From Allopseudospirillum japonicum (GTDB lineage Bacteria; Pseudomonadota; Gammaproteobacteria; Pseudomonadales; Halomonadaceae), in the NCBI RefSeq assembly GCF_900108915.1, contig NZ_FNYH01000001.1:1-64000 (forward strand): 64,000 nt of DNA, read 5' to 3'. How positions within the stretch are numbered: the first letter of the stretch is position 1; every line of letters begins with the position of its first letter. Positions 34,596 to 43,874 of this stretch are shown here, in pieces. A program made the position numbers and the translations under genes. Below the pieces are notes generated by a model that was given only the letters and a program-made list of their open reading frames with translations, was not told the origin of the DNA and ran no database searches.

Positions 34596-36179
34596 TCAAC
34601 GTCGTGGACGCAAGGTACGTACAGGACTCACTTGCCGCTTTGCACGGTAACTTGGTTTCTTAGTTGCTACTTTAGGCACCACGAATTTTTGCAAATATGC
34701 TTGATAATCTTGTTCACAAAATAAAAGCTCTGGCTGCAATTCAATACCATTTTCTGCTAAAAAGCTGATAATTTTAGCTTGCCAAACTAAATGAGGATGA
34801 TGCGTTAAAGCTTTATAAGGTAGTTGACGCTTATATATTTCTTCATAATTATGGGGCATACTTTGTGTTAATTCTTGATAACTCACCTCTTGTTCTAATG
34901 GACGCTCAAGCAATTCTGGATAAGGCTCATCCAAGTACAACCAAACTCTAAATGAATGTGAACCTTCAATTAAACAAAACTCATTACATTTCAAATAAAT
35001 GACGGCTTGATCTTGCATCTCTTCAGTTAAAGGTGTGAAAGCAATTTCTAGCTTGTGACCTAGCATTTTTTCTAACTGAACCTGAAGCTTCCTCCCTAAA
35101 AATAATCGTGTATTTCTTACTTTGCCACTTGCAAAAATCCCAATTAAAAACTGGCTCCTTGCGGGAAACAAGCGTGCTAAATCTGCTCCCTGTTGTTCAC
35201 TATAAGTAGCCAAAACTTTAATAAAAATCTGTAAGTCTTCATAGCATAACCAAGCATATGCTTTATTAAGGTAATAATTTCCTAGAGGGTTCCACCAAGT
35301 GCGTCTATGCTTATCTTCTTCATTCGCTCTAGGATCACCCGCAATAGTAAGTAAGGTGCTTAACCAAGGGTCATCTCCCCAAATTGTTGGATCTGCTCTA
35401 TCCAAAATGTTTTTTATAATTTCATGCCCCACTAAGGTATGCGTTTTCTCATCTAATACTAGCTGGTAGCATTCCTTTTTGGATAACTCATTTAGTATTG
35501 GATGTGCTTGATGCGCAGGTACTTCTAAAAATTTTTCCAGATAATATCTAGCTAGAATTAAAGCACCAAAATTTCCTTGTATTACCCATTCCAAATCATG
35601 CACTTGACAAATTTCTGATAAACTAATCTTATGCTTGACTAAAAAATTAGCAAAATTTTCCACTGCATCTTTTGAAAAAAATAACTCTTGATGTTCGCAA
35701 ATGAACTTTATTGCTTTATCTTGTGTATTTAGGTTTATTTTTTGATACTGCTCAACCAAGAATTCTTGCACCATAAAGTTAATTTCTTTAGCTTCTGCTA
35801 AATATTTTTGATCTTTATAAAATTTAAAATAAAACTCACTTAAATTGAGCAAACTAATTCTTGTTAATTTGGCGTGGCGCATAAAAACAAGCTTCAATAT
35901 TCTTACTTTTAGTGTAAGCTTACGAAAGGCATCATCATGCAACCAGAGCTCGGTCATAACCCTCACTGTTAATCTATCTCTTAACAAAGGCTGCAAACGT
36001 GAAAACTCCCCCTTTTGTAAGATTATTTTAATTAAGTTAGCACGTTGAAAGAACAAGTCTGACTTACCCATTTTTTTTTGGGTTTTCATTAGAGAATACT
36101 GTAGAATATGCCAGTTTTCTTCCCAAGTATCAGGCCAGTGATCTATTGTGGCATTGGGAAAATCAAATTTATTAATCAT
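34596..36179 (-). CDS. EH_Signature-like (ZorC-like) protein, tentative
   Basis: The 527-residue soluble protein starts with helical repeats (to about 270) rich in Leu, Lys and Phe. From about residue 285 the layout resembles the EH_Signature domain found in ZorC of Zorya anti-phage systems as I remember it: TIAGDPRANEEDKHRRTWW, then AYAWLCYEDLQIFIKVL, a basic FPARSQFLIGIF segment, a glutamate in NEFCLIEGSHSFRVWLYL and a histidine in ALTHHPHLVWQAKIISFLAE. The last 30 residues are very basic (SYRAKRQVSPVRTLRPRR), which would suit nucleic-acid binding. No zorA, zorB or zorD gene is in the window; the only companion is the 186-residue protein downstream. The identification is from pattern memory and needs a profile search. 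A GTG one codon earlier is also possible. Confidence 0.5.
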   Translation of the reverse strand: MINKFDFPNATIDHWPDTWEENWHILQYSLMKTQKKMGKSDLFFQRANLIKIILQKGEFSRLQPLLRDRLTVRVMTELWLHDDAFRKLTLKVRILKLVFMRHAKLTRISLLNLSEFYFKFYKDQKYLAEAKEINFMVQEFLVEQYQKINLNTQDKAIKFICEHQELFFSKDAVENFANFLVKHKISLSEICQVHDLEWVIQGNFGALILARYYLEKFLEVPAHQAHPILNELSKKECYQLVLDEKTHTLVGHEIIKNILDRADPTIWGDDPWLSTLLTIAGDPRANEEDKHRRTWWNPLGNYYLNKAYAWLCYEDLQIFIKVLATYSEQQGADLARLFPARSQFLIGIFASGKVRNTRLFLGRKLQVQLEKMLGHKLEIAFTPLTEEMQDQAVIYLKCNEFCLIEGSHSFRVWLYLDEPYPELLERPLEQEVSYQELTQSMPHNYEEIYKRQLPYKALTHHPHLVWQAKIISFLAENGIELQPELLFCEQDYQAYLQKFVVPKVATKKPSYRAKRQVSPVRTLRPRR

Positions 36180-36201
36180 CACACCTTAATCTCATTATTT
36201 T

Positions 36202-37530
36202 ATGTTATCAAAAGACGTTTACTTAATTTATTTTGAAAAAATCACTAGATTTGGAATCTTAGTTTTCCTAATGACTTTTCTAGTGAAGGCAACATTGCTT
36301 ACGAAACATCAAGGGGCTAACTATTACTATTTTTTAGATATTGTTAGTAATTTAGCTCTTTGGATTAGCTTTCTATTTTCCATACCTCGACTCACTTCAC
36401 TTCAAAAAAATCAATCACTTGCAATGCTTGCAATTGGTATTTTGCTTTTCTTTTACACTGAAAAAAGTATCGATCTTATACAGATCACAAAAAACCAAGC
36501 GATCATTTGTATGCTAATATGTGTCAGCTTCTTAAAGCTTAGCTCCAATATTTTCCAAGCAAACCAAACAAAAAGACCTAAAAGTAAGCTCATTTCCACA
36601 TTATTTGGTATACACTTTATTGGTGCCATGATTAACTTTTCATCCTTAATTATCATGGGAGACTATCTAAAAAACCGAGATGGAAAAATAAATATTTTGC
36701 AAGCTGCTACCTTAACACGAGGTTTTACCTTAGCTGCATACTGGTCACCTTTATTTGCATCAATGGGTGTAGCACTTACATATGCACCACATGCAGATAT
36801 GCTATCGGTAATAATATTCGGCTTGCCAATTGCTTTCCTAGGGCTTTTAATTACTAGTTTTTTTATTGTCAGAGATCCTCTTAACCAAAATACAGAAGGG
36901 TATCCATTACAGATTACTTTATTGTACATTCCGACGACGCTTGCTGTTTTAGTACTCACTCTGTCCTACATTCTGCCAGACCTCTCTATTTTAACTATTA
37001 TTTCTTTATCCTCACTAGTTTTACCCTTCATTTTTTTAGCTTTATTAAAAAGTAGTGCTGCAGCTCAAAAGAGTTATCGTGAACATTTGAGCCAAAATTT
37101 AACCAATAGCAGAGGCGAAATTGCTTTATTTTTATGTTCAGGCGCCTTCGCAGCGGGAGTTTCAGTTTATTTGAAATCTCTAGAGTTTAGCTTTATTTTA
37201 TTTTCAGGACCACAAGAAGTTACTTACATTTTAATCTTGGCTGCCATTCTCATATTTGGTGCTGTAGGCATCCACCCAGTTACAAGTATCGCCATTTTTG
37301 GCTCTCTTCTACTGGAGCTGCCTCTTGATGCGAATTTATTAGCAAATACATTTTTAATGGGTTGGGTATTAGGAATACTAAGCTCTCCCTTTTCAGGAGC
37401 TCATTTAGTATTCCAAGCCAGATATCAGATTCCTATCCTTGCATTACCACGAAAAAATTTACCTTTTATTATTTTACTTTTTCTGATAAATAGCCTTGCG
37501 ATAATTTTTTATCCTTTTATTTTTAATTAA
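36202..37530 (+). CDS. Polytopic membrane protein, possibly an ion-transporter (IT) superfamily permease
   Basis: The 442-residue product has about 11-12 hydrophobic segments. AAILIFGAVGIHPVTSIAIFG and GWVLGILSSPFSGAHLVFQA near the C-terminus resemble the repeated substrate-binding loops of anion or metal permeases of the IT superfamily, and NFSSLIIMGDYL occupies the equivalent place in the first half; this is suggestive only. No clear Shine-Dalgarno precedes the ATG at 36202, which lies only 22 bases from the divergent start of the EH_Signature-like gene, so each promoter must reach into the other gene or its own 5' end. Its stop overlaps the end of the convergent lipoprotein gene by 3-4 bases. 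Confidence 0.6.
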   Translation: MLSKDVYLIYFEKITRFGILVFLMTFLVKATLLTKHQGANYYYFLDIVSNLALWISFLFSIPRLTSLQKNQSLAMLAIGILLFFYTEKSIDLIQITKNQAIICMLICVSFLKLSSNIFQANQTKRPKSKLISTLFGIHFIGAMINFSSLIIMGDYLKNRDGKINILQAATLTRGFTLAAYWSPLFASMGVALTYAPHADMLSVIIFGLPIAFLGLLITSFFIVRDPLNQNTEGYPLQITLLYIPTTLAVLVLTLSYILPDLSILTIISLSSLVLPFIFLALLKSSAAAQKSYREHLSQNLTNSRGEIALFLCSGAFAAGVSVYLKSLEFSFILFSGPQEVTYILILAAILIFGAVGIHPVTSIAIFGSLLLELPLDANLLANTFLMGWVLGILSSPFSGAHLVFQARYQIPILALPRKNLPFIILLFLINSLAIIFYPFIFN

Positions 37531-37703
37531 TCCTTTTCTTCTTCGTCTTCATCATCACTCAGCGCCCATTTTGCAGCATCTATAGGTAATGTCACAATAT
37601 CTACTGCAGCTTCTGCTACTGTAGCAGTTAAGCTCACTAGCGCGCATGAGCTTAAGTGAAATGTTAACACTAAAGTAATCAGTATTTTGAACATGGTTCG
37701 CAT
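37527..37703 (-). CDS. Small lipoprotein
   Basis: The minus strand encodes 58 residues: MRTMFKILITLVLTFHLSSC followed by ALVSLTATVAEAAVDIVTLP and an acidic tail ending DDEDEEEKD. LSSC is a good lipobox, with the modified Cys at position 20. AGGAG lies 7 bases before the ATG at 37703. The alternating Val/Ala/Thr mature part resembles small proteobacterial lipoproteins of unknown function. The residue after Cys is Ala, so outer-membrane sorting by the Lol rule is expected. It overlaps the end of the permease gene. Confidence 0.75.
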   Translation of the reverse strand: MRTMFKILITLVLTFHLSSCALVSLTATVAEAAVDIVTLPIDAAKWALSDDEDEEEKD

Positions 37704-37830
37704 TCTTTATCTCCTGACTTATCGCAAATTTTATTCAAAAATAAACAACTTTTTCTTGCTGAAATCAATCTAAAAAGATATGATGATATTTTATATAATT
37801 ATATCTTAAAATCTTATTTTGGTACAAGCC

Positions 37831-40425
37831 ATGCTGAACCAGAGCTTAAAATCTTTCCTACTAAGTAGAACATTATTTTTCTCATTTTTAGGCTTCATTG
37901 CTATCCTGTGGGCAGCAGAACGCGCTTATCAAACGTCAGTGCTACATTCTGCAAAAATCAACTCAGATATTATTGCTAAAAGTACTTTTAATGCTATGTA
38001 TCAAGTCATGAGTCAAGGCTGGACACGCCAACAACTTGAGGACTTCATTCATGGTATCGAAAAAGATTCTTCAGGTGAAACCCTAAATATTAATATTTTT
38101 CGTGGCCACCTTGTTTCTGAGCTTTTTGGTACATTAAACCAACCTGCATTTGATGCACAACATCTGAATACATTCAATCAAAAGATACCACAGTTTACTA
38201 ATGAGGATTTCGTTAGTCGTTATACTTATCCTTTAATTGCTTCTGAAGCTTGCTTGCAGTGTCATACCAATGCCACCCTAAATGACATTTTAGGGTTAGT
38301 TGAGGTTAAAATGAACAATCAAAATCAACTAAAGTCTGCTTATGGTTACTTAGTTGAGTGGTTAATTATCATTTCTCCTTTACCTATTATCCTTGCTTTA
38401 TTTGCAATCCGGCAAATCCTGAAAAAAGTCAATGCATCTATTAACGTACTTACAAAAGGAATTCAAAGTATTGAAAAGCTGGATGACATTCAAGATCTAT
38501 ATCAAAATCATACAAAAAAATCTTTAGGCTTTAGCGAGTTAACTCAAATATTTACCCAAGTTCAGTCACTGGGGAAAAAACTTAACTCCATTGCTGTTGA
38601 TAAGAATCTATTAGAATTTGAGATTAAACTGCTAGAAAAATTTGTCATAACTTCAGACGTTGTTAGGGACTGGCGAGAGTATGTTAATACCTTGATGCGA
38701 GATATCAATCAAGTAATTAATGTGTATACCATGTTTACATTATTTAAAATTGATGACGAACAATTTTCTTTAGATGTTTTCTGGCTTAATATCCCTGACA
38801 AGAAAACACGTCTTGCCATGGAAGAAGTAATCAAAGCTAAACTTAAAGAAGACTCCTTATTTCAAGTTATAAACATAGAGATCCATCATAACATTGCTGA
38901 TCGCCAACCTCTCAAAGTTATTTTAGAAAGAGACCAGTTAGAATTGCAATGCAAATCTTTACTGATGGATACACCAAAGATAGGCGGTATTGTTGGTATT
39001 GGAGTACATGCAGATATCGTTAAGGATCAAACTAAAGTACTCGTGTTAGAAAGTACTTTATCAACCTTACTTAACGTTGTTGGCTCGATAAAAGCCATCT
39101 ATAAATATACTAAAGATTTAGAGTATTATGCTACACGTGATCCTTTAACTGACCTTTATAACCAAAGGATTTTTTGGGAGCTACTTAACTACGATCTAGA
39201 TCGTGCACAACGTCATCAATATCCAACAAGTTTAATTCTCATTGATCTTGATAACTTTAAAACCATTAACGATAGTTTTGGACACTCTGTAGGAGATGAA
39301 GTCCTCAAACTCTTTTCAAGTAAAGTACAATCCAATATTAGGCCAGGTGATTTAGCTGCCCGCTATGGAGGAGATGAGTTTGTCCTTGTATTGCCAGAAA
39401 CCGAACTAGCCGATGCAAGCACACTTGCTCATAATTTGCAGGATGTCATTCATTCAATTAATTTCAAAATTAATGAAACCAATGAAATCATTAAGATTAA
39501 TGCTTCGATTGGTGTAGGAAGCTATCCAGAACATGCGCAAAGCTCACGCGATCTTTTTATGTTTGTGGATAACCTTATGTACAAAGCCAAAGCTTGTGGA
39601 AAAAATCAAGTCTGCATACCGACAGATGAGGATTTATTAGATTTATTCAAGGATATCAATGATAAAACCATGTTAGTCACCAAGGCTATTGAACAGAGAA
39701 CTTTAGTTCCTGTTTATCAGCCTATTGTTGATTTAAATACAGGTACACTCGTAGCAGTTGAGGTTTTATCTAGAATTCAGCTCCCTGATGATCAACTGTT
39801 ATCAGCAAAAGAGTTTATCGAAATTGCTGAAAATATCGGAAAAATCCATATGTTGGATTACATTATTATGGATAAGGCTTTTAGTGCTGCACATAATGAA
39901 AAATTCCAAGGACTTATTTTTATCAATCTCTCACCAAAAGCAATTATGGGCGGTGATTTTCTACGCTATGTACAAGAGCTTACACAAAGATATAAAGTTC
40001 CTGCTGAGCAAATTGTTTTTGAGATTACAGAAAGAGATACAGTTAAAAGTTTAGATATGATGGAAAAACTCATGTCTAATTTGAAGGAACTTGGCTTCCA
40101 AATGGCTATTGATGATTTTGGCTCTGGTTTTTCTTCTTTTCAATATCTCAAGCGTTTTCCTATAGATTTTGTAAAAATTGAAGGTGAATTTATTGCTAAT
40201 ATGGTTCAAGATCCTTTAGATGAAGCTTTTGTAAACACTATTGTTGCTCTAGCAAAAAGCATAGGTGCTTTAACTGTGGGAGAATTTATAGAAAGTGCGC
40301 AGGTCCGTGATAAAGCAAATCAGTGCCATGTTAATTTAGGTCAGGGTTACTATATAAGCCGCCCGCAAACTTCTTTAGCAGCAGCGCAAAAAGCAGCGCA
40401 AGATTATTTATTCAAGTCATCTTAG
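37831..40425 (+). CDS. GGDEF-EAL protein with a haem-binding (CxxCH) periplasmic domain
   Basis: The 864-residue product has a transmembrane segment near 12-30, a periplasmic domain of about 145 residues with one c-type haem motif CLQCH at 141-145 (in the layout of DUF3365/Tll0287-like sensors), a second transmembrane segment near 180-198 and a cytoplasmic linker of about 230 residues. GGDEF follows with DPLTDLYNQRIFW and RYGGDEF near 510. The EAL domain reads EVL instead of EAL near 644 but keeps the Glu; INLSPKAI, FEITERD, AIDDFGSG and FVKIEGEF are present, so phosphodiesterase residues look complete. Periplasmic haem suggests sensing of redox state or a gas such as NO. I chose the ATG at 37831; a TTG at 37819 is in frame and neither has a strong ribosome-binding site. 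Confidence 0.88.
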   Translation: MLNQSLKSFLLSRTLFFSFLGFIAILWAAERAYQTSVLHSAKINSDIIAKSTFNAMYQVMSQGWTRQQLEDFIHGIEKDSSGETLNINIFRGHLVSELFGTLNQPAFDAQHLNTFNQKIPQFTNEDFVSRYTYPLIASEACLQCHTNATLNDILGLVEVKMNNQNQLKSAYGYLVEWLIIISPLPIILALFAIRQILKKVNASINVLTKGIQSIEKLDDIQDLYQNHTKKSLGFSELTQIFTQVQSLGKKLNSIAVDKNLLEFEIKLLEKFVITSDVVRDWREYVNTLMRDINQVINVYTMFTLFKIDDEQFSLDVFWLNIPDKKTRLAMEEVIKAKLKEDSLFQVINIEIHHNIADRQPLKVILERDQLELQCKSLLMDTPKIGGIVGIGVHADIVKDQTKVLVLESTLSTLLNVVGSIKAIYKYTKDLEYYATRDPLTDLYNQRIFWELLNYDLDRAQRHQYPTSLILIDLDNFKTINDSFGHSVGDEVLKLFSSKVQSNIRPGDLAARYGGDEFVLVLPETELADASTLAHNLQDVIHSINFKINETNEIIKINASIGVGSYPEHAQSSRDLFMFVDNLMYKAKACGKNQVCIPTDEDLLDLFKDINDKTMLVTKAIEQRTLVPVYQPIVDLNTGTLVAVEVLSRIQLPDDQLLSAKEFIEIAENIGKIHMLDYIIMDKAFSAAHNEKFQGLIFINLSPKAIMGGDFLRYVQELTQRYKVPAEQIVFEITERDTVKSLDMMEKLMSNLKELGFQMAIDDFGSGFSSFQYLKRFPIDFVKIEGEFIANMVQDPLDEAFVNTIVALAKSIGALTVGEFIESAQVRDKANQCHVNLGQGYYISRPQTSLAAAQKAAQDYLFKSS

Positions 40426-40431
40426 TCAAAT

Positions 40432-41232
40432 TCATCTTTTTTCCATATAAATTTTGTACCATACTTTTTCTAATTGGCTTAGTACAAGTGTAGCTTGCGC
40501 TAAGCCTTGATTAAATTCTCTCTGCGTAAGCCTGATATCCGATCTAAGTGCAAAAAAAATAGCATCTTTTTTTATGTTAAATTTAGAATGTACAGCAACC
40601 CAATCAAACCAAGGATTGGCATAGCTAAAATATTCAAAATCTAGTAGTATGAGCGAATTCTTCTCGCTATCATACATAATATTACCTTGATGTAAATCAT
40701 GGTGTGTTACTGCAGCATTGACTTTTGGTAGTTTGTGATATTCATTAATCAAGTAATCAACTTCATGCCAATCATAGCTTGGAAGATATTTTTTGTATTC
40801 CGCGAATAATTGATAATAGTTTTTTTCTTGAGGTTCTATTGGCTTTACACACGCCAAGGCTTTTAACAAGGCAATAAAAAAACTCGTTTTTATTTTATTT
40901 TGCCGAGCCTTTTGATATAAAGGCATTAAATAAGCGCCTGCAGGTAGACAGGTGCTTTTAGGTGCATAAGCAAGTATTCTTGGTGCCCATTTGAATTTTT
41001 TTAATTGATTGAGATACTCTCTTTCCAGTTGGCGATTAACACCAAGCAAATACTTATCATCTGCATTAATACGTAACACTTTGTCTTGGTAGCACCATAA
41101 CTGGTTAGTGCTTCCTTTTCTCATCGGCTGCCAAGCATTAGCAGGTATCTTCTCAATTTGCGGCATATATTTTTGACAGTTTTCGTAAACTTGTGTACAA
41201 ATCTGCTGACTAAAATTTATATTATTGAACAT
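40432..41232 (-). CDS. thiK: APH/choline-kinase family phosphotransferase, probably thiamine kinase
   Basis: The 266-residue protein has the kinase-fold features of the aminoglycoside phosphotransferase/choline kinase family: PMRKGSTNQLWCYQDKVLRI in the N-lobe, the catalytic loop AAVTHHDLHQGNIMYD (HxDxxxxN) near 190, and the metal-binding LILLDFEYFSYANPWFD near 210. The gene is divergent from thiBPQ with only 38 bases between starts, so assignment as thiamine kinase (thiamine to thiamine monophosphate, salvage) rests on context. Other substrates for this family are possible. It converges with the GGDEF-EAL gene, 6 bases apart. Confidence 0.75.
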   Translation of the reverse strand: MFNNINFSQQICTQVYENCQKYMPQIEKIPANAWQPMRKGSTNQLWCYQDKVLRINADDKYLLGVNRQLEREYLNQLKKFKWAPRILAYAPKSTCLPAGAYLMPLYQKARQNKIKTSFFIALLKALACVKPIEPQEKNYYQLFAEYKKYLPSYDWHEVDYLINEYHKLPKVNAAVTHHDLHQGNIMYDSEKNSLILLDFEYFSYANPWFDWVAVHSKFNIKKDAIFFALRSDIRLTQREFNQGLAQATLVLSQLEKVWYKIYMEKR

Positions 41233-41270
41233 GCTAACATAACTTTTTTAATTTATGAGGAACCTAATCT

Positions 41271-42281
41271 GTGTACGCCTTTTTTATCGCAATAATTACC
41301 TTATTGAGTTGGAGCCAACAGGTTGGTGCTAACGAGACTTTAGCAAAAAAAGAACTACATGTTTATACTTATGATTCTTTTATGTCTGAATGGGGCCCTG
41401 GCCCTAAGCTTGAAGCTGAATTTGAAGCCTATTGTCATTGTGATGTGAAGTTTTCCACAGCTTCTGATGGGGTTTCTCTACTCAACCGCTTACGTATGGA
41501 AGCGGGTAGTACACAAGCAGATGTCATTCTGGGCCTTGACCAATGGTTAATGCAAGCAGCTTTAGCTACAGGCTTAATTCGAGAGCACCAACTTGAGCTT
41601 AAAAATCAGTTAAAACTTACACTTCAATGGCAAAATACTTATTTTTTACCTTATGATTATGGTTACTTTGCATTTATTTATGATGAGAATAATCCCAAAG
41701 TGACTCAAGTTCCCCATTCATTGAAGGCATTACTTGAGAGTGACTCGAAAATTATTTATCAAGATCCACGGACAAGTACGCCAGGCCAAGGCCTTTTGAT
41801 TTGGATGAATCAAGTCTTTCATCAAAATGTCAGTACTGCTTGGAAAAAATTAGCGCAACGCACAGTAACAGTTACACCTGGGTGGTGGGAAGCTTATTCT
41901 ATGTTCCTCAAAGGTGAGGCTGATTATGTATTAAGCTACACTAGTTCTCCCTTATATCATATTTTACAAGAAAAAAAATCTAATTATAAAGCAGCTATCT
42001 TTGATGAAGGCCATCCTATGCAAATAGAGGTTGCTGCAATCACCAATAAGTCTCAGAATTTCACTCTCGCACAAATGTTTTTAAAATTTCTTCTTCGCCC
42101 TCAAATACAAGTACATCTAGCAACCAGCAATTGGATGTTCCCTGTTATTGCGGATACTATCGATTTACCAGAGCCTTTTTACCAACTCGTGATGCCCAAA
42201 GCGCTTCTTCCAGAATTAAATACAGTAGAGAATAACAAGCGTCAATGGATTCGTCAATGGCGTAGTATGACAAGCGAATAA
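41271..42281 (+). CDS. thiB: Thiamine ABC transporter periplasmic binding protein
   Basis: The 336-residue product starts with a GTG at 41271, 10 bases after ATGAGGA. A signal peptide is present (MYAFFIAIITLLSWSQQVGA, cleavage near 20). The mature protein has LHVYTYDSFMSEWGPGPKLE, CDVKFSTASDGVSLLNRLRM, ADVILGLDQWLMQAA and QDPRTSTPGQGLLIWM, all characteristic of ThiB. ThiB binds thiamine and its phosphates in the periplasm and delivers them to ThiP/ThiQ. Only 38 bases separate its start from the thiK start, so there is no room for a TPP riboswitch in front of it. Confidence 0.92.
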   Translation: MYAFFIAIITLLSWSQQVGANETLAKKELHVYTYDSFMSEWGPGPKLEAEFEAYCHCDVKFSTASDGVSLLNRLRMEAGSTQADVILGLDQWLMQAALATGLIREHQLELKNQLKLTLQWQNTYFLPYDYGYFAFIYDENNPKVTQVPHSLKALLESDSKIIYQDPRTSTPGQGLLIWMNQVFHQNVSTAWKKLAQRTVTVTPGWWEAYSMFLKGEADYVLSYTSSPLYHILQEKKSNYKAAIFDEGHPMQIEVAAITNKSQNFTLAQMFLKFLLRPQIQVHLATSNWMFPVIADTIDLPEPFYQLVMPKALLPELNTVENNKRQWIRQWRSMTSE

Positions 42282-42305
42282 TTTTACCATGGAATACAGT
42301 TTTTT

Positions 42306-43874
42306 ATGCTAGCTCGCTATTTTTCTTGGTTTGCCTATCTGCCGATAGGCATTATTTTACTTATGGCATTTTTAGGCTTGAGTCATTTTAACCATGATAT
42401 CAGCTGGCATTTGCTGCAAGATACTTATATTATAAATATTTTATCTTTTTCCATCCAACAAGCCATTTTAAGTAGCCTAGCTTCAGTTGTTTTAGGTTAT
42501 TTAAGTGCAAGAATTTTATTCTATGGTCAATGTAAAAAATTTAGGAAGATTTTTCTAAGCCTTTGCTTATTGAGCTTTATTTTGCCAAGCTTTATACTTA
42601 TTAGCGGTATATTAAGTTTATTTGGTGCACAAGGCATTTTACAACCTTGGCTCCCTGCCGATTGGCAATTGTATGGTTTATCCGGAATTTTAATTGCACA
42701 CCTTTGGCTAAATTTTCCTTTTGCGTTACGTATCTTTTCAATTAATTTTCAAGCCATTGATCATACAAGCTGGCAACTTGCTCGCCAATTAAAATTTAGC
42801 CGATGGCAATTATTTTGTTTATTGGAATGGCCACGTATGCGTGCCAGCTTTTTTGGCTTATTAGGACTTATTTTTTTGCTTTGTTTTAATAGCTTTGCTG
42901 TCGTGTTGACCTTAGGTGGCGGACCTAAAAGCAGCACTTTAGAAGTGGCTATTTTTCAAGCACTTAAATATGATTTCAACTTAGGTGAGGCCCTTATCTT
43001 ATCTTGGCTGCAGTTTGGCATCGCTTCGCTTGCTTTTTTAATCAGTTTAAAGCTAGGGAAGCTTGTTTGGTTATCTTCCGGCGAGCATCAGGCACCTTCG
43101 ATTTTTCCTGTCTCTAGATTTACTTTTTTTAGCTCACATATTTTTTATATCGGTTTATGTTTAATCATTTTGCTTCCGCTAATAGCTTTATTGATGCAAA
43201 TAGAGCTATCGGATTTAGTTAACTATGCTTGGTTGTCACTTTTAGAACCGCTGGTTTATACAATCACATTAGCCGGAATCACAGCCTTGCTAGCGTTTTT
43301 AATGACCTCTTTATTTCTACCTACTTTTACTAGCACTTGGCAAAACACTAGTTATTTTTTAGCCTGCATTGGGCTCCTTACTCCTGCAATGGTAATTGCT
43401 GTAGGTGTTTATGCTTATCTTTTAGGCAAGCAAGTTTCCTGGTTCACTACACCGAGCCTGTGGATTATACTGATCAACACTTTATTAACCCTACCATATT
43501 TAGTCAATCAAGTAAGGTCACCCTATATTGTATACCACCAACACTACAATCATTTACAAAGACAGCTTAAACTCAGTTTTTTCAAGAAATTCACTATCGC
43601 CACTCAATGGCTATCACCTTATTGGTTTATTGGTACTTTAGTGACTTTCTTATTTGCACTAGGTGATGTTTCTGTTTTTGCAATTTTTGGTCAAAGTGAT
43701 TCGCCAACACTCCCTTGGCTTATTTATCGCTATGCAAGCACTTATAAATTAGCAGATGCAGCAATTACTTCTTGGGTTCTCTTGTTTATCTGTATTTTAT
43801 TTGTATTTTTACTCGAGCATTACCTACAGGCTAAATATGAGGTAAGCATCTATGCTAAGAATCAATCAACTTAA
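42306..43874 (+). CDS. thiP: Thiamine ABC transporter permease
   Basis: The 522-residue membrane protein is the double-length permease expected for ThiP, with about 12 transmembrane helices in two halves. Each half carries an EAA-like cytoplasmic loop: QLARQLKFSRWQLFCLLEWP near 155-175 and HYNHLQRQLKLSFFKKFTIA near 418-438. LCFNSFAVVLTLGGGPKSST is typical of this group. It starts 24 bases after the thiB stop, and its last 23 bases overlap the start of thiQ, so translation of the two is coupled. Confidence 0.9.
   Translation: MLARYFSWFAYLPIGIILLMAFLGLSHFNHDISWHLLQDTYIINILSFSIQQAILSSLASVVLGYLSARILFYGQCKKFRKIFLSLCLLSFILPSFILISGILSLFGAQGILQPWLPADWQLYGLSGILIAHLWLNFPFALRIFSINFQAIDHTSWQLARQLKFSRWQLFCLLEWPRMRASFFGLLGLIFLLCFNSFAVVLTLGGGPKSSTLEVAIFQALKYDFNLGEALILSWLQFGIASLAFLISLKLGKLVWLSSGEHQAPSIFPVSRFTFFSSHIFYIGLCLIILLPLIALLMQIELSDLVNYAWLSLLEPLVYTITLAGITALLAFLMTSLFLPTFTSTWQNTSYFLACIGLLTPAMVIAVGVYAYLLGKQVSWFTTPSLWIILINTLLTLPYLVNQVRSPYIVYHQHYNHLQRQLKLSFFKKFTIATQWLSPYWFIGTLVTFLFALGDVSVFAIFGQSDSPTLPWLIYRYASTYKLADAAITSWVLLFICILFVFLLEHYLQAKYEVSIYAKNQST

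Noticed and set aside
33899-37530. Complete Zorya defence system
   Set aside because: No MotA-like ZorA, OmpA-like ZorB or ZorD helicase gene is present; only one ZorC-like protein is suspected.
41233-41270. TPP riboswitch before thiB
   Set aside because: Only 38 bases separate the divergent starts and no thi-box sequence is present.
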